12,545 nt of DNA from JAPUDQ01 sp039916485 (GTDB taxonomy: Bacteria > Patescibacteriota > Saccharimonadia > Saccharimonadales > Saccharimonadaceae), in the NCBI GenBank assembly GCA_039916485.1, contig JBDSLH010000025.1, positions 1 to 12,545 on the forward strand, in the 5' to 3' direction. The position numbers and the translations under genes were made by a program. Under the pieces are notes generated by a model, which was not told where the DNA came from, did not search any database, and saw only the letters and a list, made by a program, of their open reading frames with translations. Shown here one piece after another: positions 1-7,375 of the stretch; position 1 is the stretch's first letter, and every line of letters starts with the position of its first letter.

Positions 1-1
1 T

Positions 2-760
2 GAGCTTGAAAAGATTGAAAAACCAAGCTTTTGGATCGATAAAGAATCTGCATCCCAACTCGGGTTATCCCACGCGAAACAGTATGAGAAATACAAAGCC
101 AAAAACATACGGATATCACATGGTAAAGATGCTGATAGTCACGGTCGTTTGCTCGTGGATACAAGTGGGCTTAGTTTGGGCTACGAGGAAAATCAATTAT
201 TTAAAGGTGTAGCGTTTCAGCTTCGTGAATCTGGTCGCGTGGAGCTACGAGGTCGCAACGGCGCCGGTAAAACGACACTCATTAAAGCATTGATCGCAAC
301 CGTGCATTCTCGTCCGTTTGATCCTATCATCTGCTTTGATGGCACCATCGAAGTTGATCCAAAAGTCAGGATTGGCGTGTACGAGCAAGAGATCAGTCCT
401 AATTTATTTGATAAAACTCTCTACCAAGCAATAGAAACAATATATTTAGCCCGAAAGCTATCTATTTCTGATACTAAAATCCGTCAGTTGATGAGCGACT
501 ATTTGTTTGAGCAGACAGATGGCCATCAGCCAGTAAAAAGTTTGAGCGGTGGTCAAAAAGCCAGACTGCAATTAATCGATATGCTTGCCAATGGGCCTAA
601 CCTACTGATACTTGATGAGCCAACAAATCACCTTGACCTACCAAGCATTGAGGAATTAGAAACTGCACTTGGTCGTTATCATGGAGCTATACTATATGTC
701 TCGCATGATAGTTATTTTCAAGACGCATTAGCGGGAACAGTTGTATCTATCGGTGCCTAG
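2..760 (+). CDS. ABC-F family ATPase, C-terminal half (5' partial)
   Basis: The reading frame is open through the left edge, so the true start lies outside the window; a TTG at 149 is internal, not the start. About 252 residues are visible. First comes a charged segment (the end of the inter-domain linker), then a complete second ATP-binding cassette. Walker A is GRNGAGKTT (bases 251-277), followed by a Q-loop (YEQE). The ABC signature is LSGGQ (542-556), Walker B with the D-loop is LLILDEPTNHLD (602-637), and the H-loop is YVSHD. No membrane segments are seen. Paired cassettes without a transporter domain, and LDEPTNHLD in particular, are typical of ABC-F proteins. These act on the ribosome as translation factors or antibiotic-protection proteins. 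The protein ends soon after the H-loop, so it lacks the C-terminal coiled coil of Uup. The exact subfamily cannot be decided from this half. No clear terminator follows the TAG stop. Confidence 0.9.
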   Translation, partial: ELEKIEKPSFWIDKESASQLGLSHAKQYEKYKAKNIRISHGKDADSHGRLLVDTSGLSLGYEENQLFKGVAFQLRESGRVELRGRNGAGKTTLIKALIATVHSRPFDPIICFDGTIEVDPKVRIGVYEQEISPNLFDKTLYQAIETIYLARKLSISDTKIRQLMSDYLFEQTDGHQPVKSLSGGQKARLQLIDMLANGPNLLILDEPTNHLDLPSIEELETALGRYHGAILYVSHDSYFQDALAGTVVSIGA

Positions 761-848
761 TTGGCAGTGCCCGATATACATTTAAATATTTTTAATATGT
801 CCTGAGAGACCCTAACAATTACTATGAAAAAATACTGATTCTATGTGG

Positions 849-877
849 TTGTTACGGAAACTCATCTCTGTTATACT
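849..877 (+). promoter_or_regulatory. Probable sigma-70-type promoter of the atp operon
   Basis: A TTGTTA -35 box (849-854; 4 of 6 consensus) and a TATACT -10 box (872-877; 5 of 6) are separated by 17 bp. This lies in the only sizeable gap upstream of atpB. Transcription would start near 884, giving a leader of about 58 nt. No other convincing promoter is seen inside the operon. Boxes and spacing are seen directly; activity is inferred. Confidence 0.7.
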
Positions 878-911
878 AATAGAAAGATATGGGTAATAAC
901 AAAAAATTGAT

Positions 912-944
912 TGTTACGAATTGTAACATGAGCGACGTCTCATG
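912..944 (+). promoter_or_regulatory. Two abutting inverted repeats in the atp leader, the second covering the atpB start codon
   Basis: TGTTAC-N5-GTAACA (912-928) is a perfect 6-bp inverted repeat. It is followed at once by CATGAG-N6-CTCATG (927-944), another perfect 6-bp repeat whose right arm contains the atpB ATG (942-944). They could be protein operators, or mRNA hairpins that limit initiation on atpB, which has no AGGAG-type ribosome binding site. A five-codon ATG-TGA frame (928-945) overlaps the atpB start as ATGA. The repeats are seen directly; function is inference. Confidence 0.45.
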
Positions 945-1769
945 ATTCATTTATTTGCGTCAACGGAAGGCGGGATTCCACTTGCGGCTGAACAGGTATT
1001 TAATATCCTTGGACTTCATGTAACAAACTCGATGGTATTTGGCCTGCTTATTGCCATTATCGTTCTAGTACTATTCACTGCTGCTGCCCGTCGATCCCAA
1101 GCGCGTCCAGAGTCAAAATTCGCATTTGCTATTGAGACTGTAGTTGAGCTTATTCTTGATCTCGGTGAAGATAACCTAGGTTCACGCGAAAAAGCCATCC
1201 GATTTATGCCTCTGTTACTCACCCTGTTTGTTTTTATCCTTTTCAGTAACTTGTTTGCCCTTGTTCCTGGCGTCGGCACGATCAACATTGCCACTCCAGA
1301 GGGTCAAACACCTCTCCTACGTGCATTTACTGCCGATCTAAATGCAACTGTTGCTATGGCAATACTGACTATAGGTACTATCCAAGTCGTTGCTATACGT
1401 GAACTTGGTATCAAAAAACATCTCCAGCACTACTTTACGAACAAACCATTTAACCCAATGAACATATTTATTGGCGTTATAGAAGTAATGGGTGAGTTTA
1501 TCCGTATCCTTACACTAAGTATGCGTTTGTTCGGTGTTATATATGCTGGTGAAGTGTTGATACATGTTGTTGGTGAGCTTGCAGGTAATTTCGGCTGGGC
1601 TGCGACCTTCCCTGTTTATATCCTTGAAATTTTCTTCGGTGTTATCCAGGCATACATTTTCATGATGCTAAGTATGGTCTACTTAGGCATCGCTACCAAT
1701 TCTGAAGACCACTCTGAACCTGATCACTCGGACGTTCCTATAACTAGAGCGGGTGAAGCAAAAGCATAA
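942..1769 (+). CDS. atpB: F1Fo ATP synthase subunit a
   Basis: Integral membrane subunit that forms the proton half-channels against the c-ring. The 275-residue length is usual. Several hydrophobic helices are visible (about residues 31-48, 88-108, 134-152, 172-195, 197-215 and 222-250). The essential arginine is R195 in LSMRLFG. E204 in YAGE corresponds to E. coli E219, and Q236 in VIQAYIFM to E. coli Q252. The usual Asn of RLFGN is Val here. ATG 942 is the only possible start, because a stop lies just upstream in frame (TAA 924-926) and the next in-frame ATG (codon 31) would remove the N-terminus. Unlike the next genes it has no good Shine-Dalgarno sequence, and the start sits in an inverted repeat. 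It is the first gene of the operon; no atpI precedes it. Confidence 0.97.
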   Translation: MIHLFASTEGGIPLAAEQVFNILGLHVTNSMVFGLLIAIIVLVLFTAAARRSQARPESKFAFAIETVVELILDLGEDNLGSREKAIRFMPLLLTLFVFILFSNLFALVPGVGTINIATPEGQTPLLRAFTADLNATVAMAILTIGTIQVVAIRELGIKKHLQHYFTNKPFNPMNIFIGVIEVMGEFIRILTLSMRLFGVIYAGEVLIHVVGELAGNFGWAATFPVYILEIFFGVIQAYIFMMLSMVYLGIATNSEDHSEPDHSDVPITRAGEAKA

Positions 1770-1793
1770 GAAAGTAAATAAGGAGAATATAAA

Positions 1794-2006
1794 ATGGAAG
1801 CATCCCCAGAACTCATCAAAGGTTTGACAATTGCATTCGGTGCGATTGGACCTGCAATTGGTGTTGGTATGATCGGAGCAAGCGCAGTCAAATCAGTCGG
1901 ACGTAACCCTGAAGCACAAGGTAAGATCTTGCCAACCGCATTCATTATGGCCGGTCTTGTTGACGCCGTACTCGCGTTCGTACTCTTAATTGTGTTTACA
2001 ACGTAA
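1794..2006 (+). CDS. atpE: F1Fo ATP synthase subunit c (proteolipid)
   Basis: A 70-residue hairpin of two transmembrane helices that assembles into the rotor ring. The first helix is glycine-rich (about residues 8-32, GAIGPAIGVGMIG), the polar loop is GRNPEAQG (36-43), and the second helix carries the ion-binding carboxylate D57 in AGLVDAV. Positions that bind Na+ in Na+-type rings are not conserved: V24 replaces Gln and A58 replaces Ser/Thr. Proton coupling is therefore the better inference. An AGGAG (1781-1785) lies 8 nt before the ATG and 24 bases separate the gene from atpB. It is probably the most highly translated gene, as c is needed in many copies. Confidence 0.97.
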   Translation: MEASPELIKGLTIAFGAIGPAIGVGMIGASAVKSVGRNPEAQGKILPTAFIMAGLVDAVLAFVLLIVFTT

Positions 2007-2021
2007 AGCAAGGAGTAACAC

Positions 2022-2564
2022 ATGACGTTTTTGTCACAATTTGCAGCTGAAGCAGCGACACAAGAAAGTGCCGGTGGTCTTGCTGCGCTTGGCCTCAACG
2101 TGCAAAGTTTCTTATTCCAGCTGATTACATTTGTCTTAGTACTTTTGCTTCTACGCAAATACGTATATGGCAAACTTGTGGACACACTCGAAACTCGCCG
2201 GTTGGCAGTTATTGAGAGTCTAGACAACGCTAAAGAAGCAGCCAAAGAGCTTGAAAAAACCAATGAGAAAACTGTCGAAATTATGCAACAAGCACAAAAA
2301 GACGCAGCAGATATCATCACCCTGGCTCGTACTGAGGCAACAAAGGTTGTGGATGACGCAGAATCTAAAGCTAAGAAACGAGCCGAGCACTTAATCGAAC
2401 AAGCCGAGAGCCGATTACAGCAGGATATTACGAAAGCTCGTGATGACTTACGAAAAGAAATGATGAGTCTTGTTGCCGATGCAACGTCAAGAATCCTTGA
2501 CGAAAAAGTTGATACTGCCGCTGATAAGAAATTGATCGAGCGTGCTATCGAGGAGGCGAACTAG
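2022..2564 (+). CDS. atpF: F1Fo ATP synthase subunit b
   Basis: Peripheral-stalk subunit that ties the membrane part to F1. It has 180 residues: an N-terminal extension of about 25 residues, one membrane helix (about 29-47), then a long charged helix predicted to form a coiled coil (about 55-175) with many Ala, Glu, Lys and Arg residues. This is the normal architecture; the N-terminal extension is slightly longer than in the 156-residue E. coli protein. An AGGAG (2011-2015) lies 6 nt before the ATG. The TAG stop overlaps the GTG start of atpH by one base (TAGTG), so the two are probably translationally coupled. Confidence 0.95.
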   Translation: MTFLSQFAAEAATQESAGGLAALGLNVQSFLFQLITFVLVLLLLRKYVYGKLVDTLETRRLAVIESLDNAKEAAKELEKTNEKTVEIMQQAQKDAADIITLARTEATKVVDDAESKAKKRAEHLIEQAESRLQQDITKARDDLRKEMMSLVADATSRILDEKVDTAADKKLIERAIEEAN

Positions 2565-2962
2565 TGGCTAATGCACTAACTCGGCGAGCTGTCGCTCGCT
2601 ACGTTGCAGAACAACTCATCAGCAATGCTGATACTAGTGCTGTTATGCAACAACTTGCTGCTTATTTGATCGACAATGGCAAAATCAAACAAACTGCAAG
2701 CTATGTTACTGATATAGAAACAGAACTTGCCGTTCACGGTGTTGTTGTAGCGGACGTGACGACTGCTCGCCCTCTAGGGGATATGAATGACTCATTGCGC
2801 CGTAGCATTGAACAGCTCATATCTACTCAGACGGGTGGTCGTCACGTAGCGCTTCGTGAGCATATTGATAAAGATATTATTGGTGGCATTATCATACGGA
2901 CTGCCGGCAAAGAATACGATCGTTCATTAAAAGGTGCTGTCCGAGCACTCAGAAGTGTCTAA
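2564..2962 (+). CDS. atpH: F1Fo ATP synthase subunit delta (shortened N-domain)
   Basis: Links the tops of the alpha subunits to the b stalk. Only 132 residues against about 177 in E. coli. The C-terminal signature is intact: KDIIGGIIIRTAGKEYDRSL (103-122) matches the family pattern of Gly-Gly-x-x-x-Arg followed by an Asp-x-Ser turn. The N-terminal helix (about residues 4-22) and the segment resembling E. coli 'NLIRVMAENGRL' (about 32-42) are recognisable. The missing residues therefore map inside the helical N-domain that binds alpha. The start is GTG at 2564 with a perfect AGGAGG (2551-2556) 7 nt upstream, inside the end of atpF. The first codon overlaps the atpF stop by one base. Confidence 0.92.
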   Translation: MANALTRRAVARYVAEQLISNADTSAVMQQLAAYLIDNGKIKQTASYVTDIETELAVHGVVVADVTTARPLGDMNDSLRRSIEQLISTQTGGRHVALREHIDKDIIGGIIIRTAGKEYDRSLKGAVRALRSV

Positions 2963-2974
2963 CAAAGGAGAATT

Positions 2975-4501
2975 ATGGCTACTATAGATGTAAAATCACT
3001 GTCCAAAGACCTCGAAGCCGCCATTGCAAACATGCAAGTTAGTTCAGATTCAAAAGAAACTGGACTTGTTACTCGCGTCGGTGACGGTGTGGCGTGGATC
3101 TACGGACTTTCAACAGCTGGTTACGCCGAAGTAATCAGCATCGAAACAGAACAAGGTGTGGTCGAAGCATTCGTGCTCAACCTCATGGAAGATGAAATTG
3201 GTGCGGTACTACTCGGCGATGATCAGCACGTAAAGGCTGGCCAAAAAGTTACATTAAGTGGCAACAGACTGCGTGTTCCTACCGGGGAAGCACTACTTGG
3301 TCGTGTTGTTGATCCACTTGGTCGTCCTATTGATGGCAAAGGTGAAATCAAAACGAAGACTTTTGGTAGCATCGAAAACCCGGCTCCGGGTGTTAAGGAC
3401 CGAAAAAGTGTCCATGAGCCGCTCATGACCGGACTTATGGCTATTGATACTATGGTCCCAATCGGTCGTGGTCAGCGTGAGCTTATCATCGGTGACCGCC
3501 AGACTGGTAAGACCGCTATTGCTGTCGATACTATGATCAACCAAGGTCGTCAGAAAACTGGCGTTGTTAACGTCTATGTCGCTATCGGCCAAAAGCTTAG
3601 TAAAGTTGCTCGACTCGTCGACCGACTGACAGAAGAAGGCGTCATGGATCAAACCATCGTCGTCGCGACTGGTCCGAGTGACCCGGCTTCCCTACTCTAT
3701 CTTGCTCCATACGCAGGAGCTGCTATGGGTGAGTATTTCCGTGACAATAAAGGCCATGCGCTGATCATCTATGATGACCTCACGAAACACGCTGCTGCAT
3801 ATCGCCAAATGTCGTTACTACTTCGACGTCCACCAGGCCGTGAAGCATATCCTGGTGATGTCTTTTACCTCCACTCCCGACTGCTTGAACGTGCTGCAAA
3901 ATTGAGCGACGAGCTCGGTGCTGGCTCTCTGACCGCATTGCCTATCATTGAGACACAAGCTGGTGACATTTCGGCATATATCCCGACAAACGTTATCTCG
4001 ATTACTGATGGTCAGATTTTCCTCGAGACTGATCTCTTTTACCAAGGTATTCGACCAGCTATTTCTGTCGGTCTATCTGTTTCTCGTGTTGGTGGCTCTG
4101 CGCATACCAAAGCAGTTAAATCAGCCAGTGGTTCACTTCGTTTGAACCTCGCACAATATCGTGAGCTTGCAGCGTTTGCACAATTCGGGTCAGATCTGGA
4201 CAAAGAAACCCAGAGTCGTTTGGCTCGGGGTGTTCGACTAACCGAGCTCCTGAAGCAAGCACAGTACCAACCAATGAGCGTGTGGGAGCAAACAGCAGTT
4301 CTTATGGCTGCCGAAGGCGGACATTTTGACGATGTGCCAGTGGAGAAAGTAAACGATGCAAAGGCCGCGTTACTGACATCACTCTGGAAAGATCACAAAG
4401 AAACAATGCGCACACTCAATAAGGGTGACAAGCCAACTGATGAGATGGTAAAAAGTATTGAAAAATCTGCTGATAAGACAATGAAAGGTTTCACTAAGTA
4501 A
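2975..4501 (+). CDS. atpA: F1Fo ATP synthase subunit alpha
   Basis: Non-catalytic nucleotide-binding subunit of the F1 hexamer; 508 residues, normal length. The N-terminal helix (about 5-20), which normally binds delta, is present. It is followed by the beta-barrel, Walker A GDRQTGKT (173-180), Walker B region ALIIYDDLTK (262-271) and the VSRVGGSA motif (369-376). R371 in that motif corresponds to the E. coli alphaR376 arginine finger that completes the catalytic site on beta. The C-terminal domain is helical. An AGGAG (2966-2970) lies 4 nt before the ATG. The TAA stop shares one base with the ATG of atpG (TAATG). Confidence 0.98.
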   Translation: MATIDVKSLSKDLEAAIANMQVSSDSKETGLVTRVGDGVAWIYGLSTAGYAEVISIETEQGVVEAFVLNLMEDEIGAVLLGDDQHVKAGQKVTLSGNRLRVPTGEALLGRVVDPLGRPIDGKGEIKTKTFGSIENPAPGVKDRKSVHEPLMTGLMAIDTMVPIGRGQRELIIGDRQTGKTAIAVDTMINQGRQKTGVVNVYVAIGQKLSKVARLVDRLTEEGVMDQTIVVATGPSDPASLLYLAPYAGAAMGEYFRDNKGHALIIYDDLTKHAAAYRQMSLLLRRPPGREAYPGDVFYLHSRLLERAAKLSDELGAGSLTALPIIETQAGDISAYIPTNVISITDGQIFLETDLFYQGIRPAISVGLSVSRVGGSAHTKAVKSASGSLRLNLAQYRELAAFAQFGSDLDKETQSRLARGVRLTELLKQAQYQPMSVWEQTAVLMAAEGGHFDDVPVEKVNDAKAALLTSLWKDHKETMRTLNKGDKPTDEMVKSIEKSADKTMKGFTK

Positions 4502-5367
4502 TGCCTAGCACACGACAATTAAAGTCGCGTATACGATCTGTTAAATCAAATAAACAGATTACGAAAGCTATGGAGTTAGTAGCTGCGAGTAAACTTCGTC
4601 GTGCGCAAGAATCAACCAAAGCTTCAGAGGCGTATGCAAATGCTGCTCGTGAACTGCTGACACAATTGGGTCTGAAAACCGATGTGCAGCAAAATGTGTT
4701 TTACCGTCGACGCGATGTAAAAAGTCGTATCGTCATCTTGCTTACAAGTGATCGAGGACTAGCTGGTGCGTTCAACACCAATGCTATCAAGCAATTTATC
4801 GCACTTGTTGAACAAGACAGAAAATCCGGTATTTCAACCAAAGTACTTTGTGTCGGTCGCAAGGGTGCACAATTTGTTTCTAAACTCAAAGATGTTGAAG
4901 TCACCGGTGTATATGCCGGACTTCCTGAGAAAGTTACAGCAAGTACAATCAGGCCGATCTTGGTTGCGGCAGTTGATCATTATCTCGAGGAAGACGTCGA
5001 TGCAGTCGATGTCATCACAACCAAGTTCGTAAACAGCTTTGTCCAGACAGCGGTGACAGTACCGTTGCTCCCTGCGGTATTTGAAGCAGCCGAAGTATCG
5101 CGAGATATCCAACAATCATATTTTGAGCCAAGTCTCGAGGAAGTGCTTGATGGTGCGACAATTCGCTTGCTTGAAGCACAGCTCTATCAAGCATTACTTG
5201 ATGCTCGTGCATCTGAGCACAGCATGCGACGCGTTGCCATGAAAAACGCCACCGACAATGCGTCGGATCTTGTCGATGACTTAACACTTGAGATGAACAA
5301 AGCACGTCAAGGTGCGATTACACAAGAATTATCAGAAATAAGTGCTGGTGTAGAGGCACTGAAATAA
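4501..5367 (+). CDS. atpG: F1Fo ATP synthase subunit gamma
   Basis: Central rotor shaft; 288 residues, as in E. coli. The N-terminal helix contains the family pattern QITKAMELVAASKLRRAQ (19-36). The Rossmann-like middle has TSDRGLAGAFN (82-92; the family usually has TSDRGLCGGLN). The C-terminal helix has NATDNASDLVDDL and NKARQGAITQELSEI. The N- and C-terminal helices form the coiled coil inside the alpha3beta3 ring. The ATG overlaps the atpA stop by one base. Only a modest AAAGGT (4484-4489) lies upstream, so coupling to atpA translation is likely. Confidence 0.97.
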   Translation: MPSTRQLKSRIRSVKSNKQITKAMELVAASKLRRAQESTKASEAYANAARELLTQLGLKTDVQQNVFYRRRDVKSRIVILLTSDRGLAGAFNTNAIKQFIALVEQDRKSGISTKVLCVGRKGAQFVSKLKDVEVTGVYAGLPEKVTASTIRPILVAAVDHYLEEDVDAVDVITTKFVNSFVQTAVTVPLLPAVFEAAEVSRDIQQSYFEPSLEEVLDGATIRLLEAQLYQALLDARASEHSMRRVAMKNATDNASDLVDDLTLEMNKARQGAITQELSEISAGVEALK

Positions 5368-5374
5368 GGAGAAT

Positions 5375-6757
5375 ATGATGAGTAAGACTATTGAATCAAC
5401 AGGAAAAATTATTCAGGTCGTTGGTGTGGTTGTCGACGTTGAATTCGACAAAGGTAGCATGCCAGCAATTTATGATGCGCTACATATCGCACGTGACAAA
5501 GAAACACTCGTGCTCGAGGTTGCTCAGCACTTGAGTGAGACAAGCATCCGTGCAATTGCACTGAGCACTACTGATGGGTTGAAGCGTGGCGAGGCTGTTG
5601 TTGCAACAGGAGCGCCGATTACGGTCCCTGTTGGGGCTGCAACGAGTGGTCGGATGTTTAACGTTGTTGGTGATCCTATCGATGGTAAACCAGCTCCGAA
5701 AAATGTCAAAACTGCTCCTATTCACAGACAACCACCTGCTTTTACCGACCAATCAGGTAAAACAGAAATTTTAGAAACAGGCATCAAGGTCATCGACCTT
5801 ATCGCACCTATTTCTAAGGGTGGTAAAGTTGGGCTCTTTGGTGGAGCGGGTGTCGGTAAAACAGTCCTTATCCAGGAGCTGATCAACAACATCGCAAAAT
5901 TTCACTCCGGTAACTCAGTATTCGCGGGCGTTGGTGAGCGAACACGTGAAGGAAATGACCTCTATCATGAGATGGAAGAATCAGGTGTGCTCGATAAGAC
6001 GTCACTTGTCTTTGGTCAGATGAATGAACCACCCGGTGCACGTCTCCGTGTTGCATTAACGGGCCTGACAATGGCTGAGACATTCCGTGACGAAGGAAAA
6101 GATGTCCTGCTCTTTATCGACAATATCTTCAGATTTACTCAAGCCGGTTCTGAGGTCTCCGCGCTACTTGGTCGCCTACCGAGTGCGGTAGGTTATCAGC
6201 CAAACTTGCAGCAAGAAATGGGTGCGCTCCAAGAGCGAATCACCAGTACAAAGAAAGGTTCTGTCACATCTGTACAGGCCGTCTATGTCCCTGCTGATGA
6301 CTTGACAGACCCAGCACCAGCTGCGACTTTCGCTCACCTTGACTCAACAATTTCATTGAACCGATCACTTACTGAGATTGGTATCTACCCGGCAGTTGAC
6401 CCACTCGAGAGTAGTTCAACAATGCTTGACCCCGAAGTTGTTGGTGAAGAACACTATAACGTTGCTCGTGAAGTTCAACGAATCCTCCAGCGATACAAAG
6501 ATTTGCAAGATATTATTGCGATCATGGGTCTAGAAGAACTTTCAGATGATGACAAGCTAACGGTTGCTCGCGCACGTAAGATTCAACGGTTCTTTTCACA
6601 GCCATTTTACGTTGCGGAGCAGTTTACCGGTAACGATGGCCAATACGTCAAACTGGAAGACACCATAAAAGGCTTCCGAGAAATCCTCGATGGCAAACAT
6701 GACGACAAGAGTGAAACTGCCTTCTACATGAAGGGCTCGATCAGCGAGGTCAAATAA
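5375..6757 (+). CDS. atpD: F1Fo ATP synthase subunit beta (catalytic)
   Basis: Catalytic ATPase/ATP synthase subunit; 460 residues, normal length. Walker A is GGAGVGKT (156-163) and the catalytic glutamate is E188 in GERTREGND. Walker B is VLLFIDNIFR (244-253), and the alpha/beta signature PAVDPLESSS lies at 339-348. The DELSEED-type loop that pushes gamma is LEELSDDDK (386-394). There are two adjacent ATG codons. AGGAG (5367-5371) is 3 nt from the first (5375) and 6 nt from the second (5378), so initiation at 5378 is at least as likely; the product would differ by one Met. The Shine-Dalgarno sequence overlaps the atpG stop. Confidence 0.98.
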   Translation: MMSKTIESTGKIIQVVGVVVDVEFDKGSMPAIYDALHIARDKETLVLEVAQHLSETSIRAIALSTTDGLKRGEAVVATGAPITVPVGAATSGRMFNVVGDPIDGKPAPKNVKTAPIHRQPPAFTDQSGKTEILETGIKVIDLIAPISKGGKVGLFGGAGVGKTVLIQELINNIAKFHSGNSVFAGVGERTREGNDLYHEMEESGVLDKTSLVFGQMNEPPGARLRVALTGLTMAETFRDEGKDVLLFIDNIFRFTQAGSEVSALLGRLPSAVGYQPNLQQEMGALQERITSTKKGSVTSVQAVYVPADDLTDPAPAATFAHLDSTISLNRSLTEIGIYPAVDPLESSSTMLDPEVVGEEHYNVAREVQRILQRYKDLQDIIAIMGLEELSDDDKLTVARARKIQRFFSQPFYVAEQFTGNDGQYVKLEDTIKGFREILDGKHDDKSETAFYMKGSISEVK

Positions 6758-7176
6758 TGCAGTTAGTGCTCATTACACTTGATGGAGTCAAAGCAAGTGA
6801 AGATGTCTATGAGGTCCTCGTGCCGACTCCTGACGGCGTCATAGCTGTATTCCCTGGCCACGAACGTATCGTAACACTTGCTGTAAATGGTGTGATCTCA
6901 GTGCGTCACAAAAAAAGTGATCCTGATACTCAAATGGAACATTATGCAACATTTGGTGGAGTTGTAGAGATCAGTCCGACGAAGTTGCGGATACTTGTCG
7001 ATGCCGCGGACACTGCAGATGAAATCGTCGAAGAAGAAGCAAAAGCTGCTTATGATCGTGCGGTCAAGATGCGAGAAAGTGTCAAAGACCTCCAAGAACT
7101 CGAAAAAGCCAGAGCAGAGATCGACCGATATGCTGTCCGTCTCAAAGTTGCTGGTTTACGAAGACACAAACGATAG
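6757..7176 (+). CDS. atpC: F1Fo ATP synthase subunit epsilon
   Basis: Rotor subunit that links gamma to the c-ring and often restrains ATP hydrolysis. It has 139 residues, close to the E. coli length. The N-terminal beta-sandwich (about 1-85) includes the family turn VFPGHERIVT (31-40). A complete, strongly charged two-helix C-terminal domain follows (about 86-135), so the regulatory arm is retained. The ATG shares one base with the atpD stop (TAATG), and GAGGT (6746-6750) lies 6 nt upstream inside atpD. It is the last gene of the operon. No T-rich terminator directly follows the TAG stop. Confidence 0.95.
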   Translation: MQLVLITLDGVKASEDVYEVLVPTPDGVIAVFPGHERIVTLAVNGVISVRHKKSDPDTQMEHYATFGGVVEISPTKLRILVDAADTADEIVEEEAKAAYDRAVKMRESVKDLQELEKARAEIDRYAVRLKVAGLRRHKR

Positions 7177-7290
7177 AATAATACGGTGAAACTATAATGT
7201 CCGTAAAAACTAAAATTCTCAGTCGAGTAGGACTTGGATATGGCGAAGGCGGCATAGCTGTTTGCGAATGACTTAGATAAAGTGGGCTAG
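7177..7290 (+). other. Intergenic spacer after atpC, with a TATAAT hexamer and a doubtful 24-codon frame
   Basis: No recognisable gene. TATAAT (7193-7198) has no matching -35 box at normal spacing. An ATG at 7197 opens a 24-codon frame to TGA at 7269-7271, with GGTGA 7 nt upstream. The short product resembles nothing I know and I do not call it. No intrinsic terminator for the atp operon is visible here. Confidence 0.4.
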
Positions 7291-7358
7291 GTAGTAGTGC
7301 CCGGGGTGTCGTCGGACCAAAGCTGTCGCTTTAATACGTCTCCGCCGAGCACTACTAC
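7291..7358 (-). ncRNA. Long imperfect stem-loop downstream of dus (3'-UTR element or small RNA)
   Basis: GTAGTAGTGC (7291-7300) is perfectly complementary to GCACTACTAC (7349-7358). The stem continues with CGG (7302-7304) and CCG (7345-7347). The single intervening mismatch (7301/7348) is C-A on the plus strand but G-U on the minus strand, giving 14 continuous pairs in minus-strand RNA. Inside, AAAGC-N4-GCTTT (7319-7332) makes a further perfect hairpin, enclosed in minus RNA by CGGA/TCCG. It begins 17 bases after the dus stop. No T-run follows on either strand, so it is not a classical terminator. It may be an mRNA 3'-end protector or a processed RNA. Confidence 0.45.
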
Positions 7359-7375
7359 GTAACTTAAATATGTTC

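Noticed and set aside
928..945. Five-codon leader peptide (MSDVS) overlapping the atpB start
   Set aside because: No ribosome binding site and too short to support. The ATGA overlap is noted with the leader repeats only.
1794..2006. Na+-type c-ring
   Set aside because: The Na+-ligand Gln and the Ser/Thr after the carboxylate are replaced by Val24 and Ala58.
7197..7271. 24-codon frame after atpC
   Set aside because: Weak GGTGA site and no recognisable product. It would be the only frame in the window ending in TGA besides the leader peptide. Conservation data would be needed.
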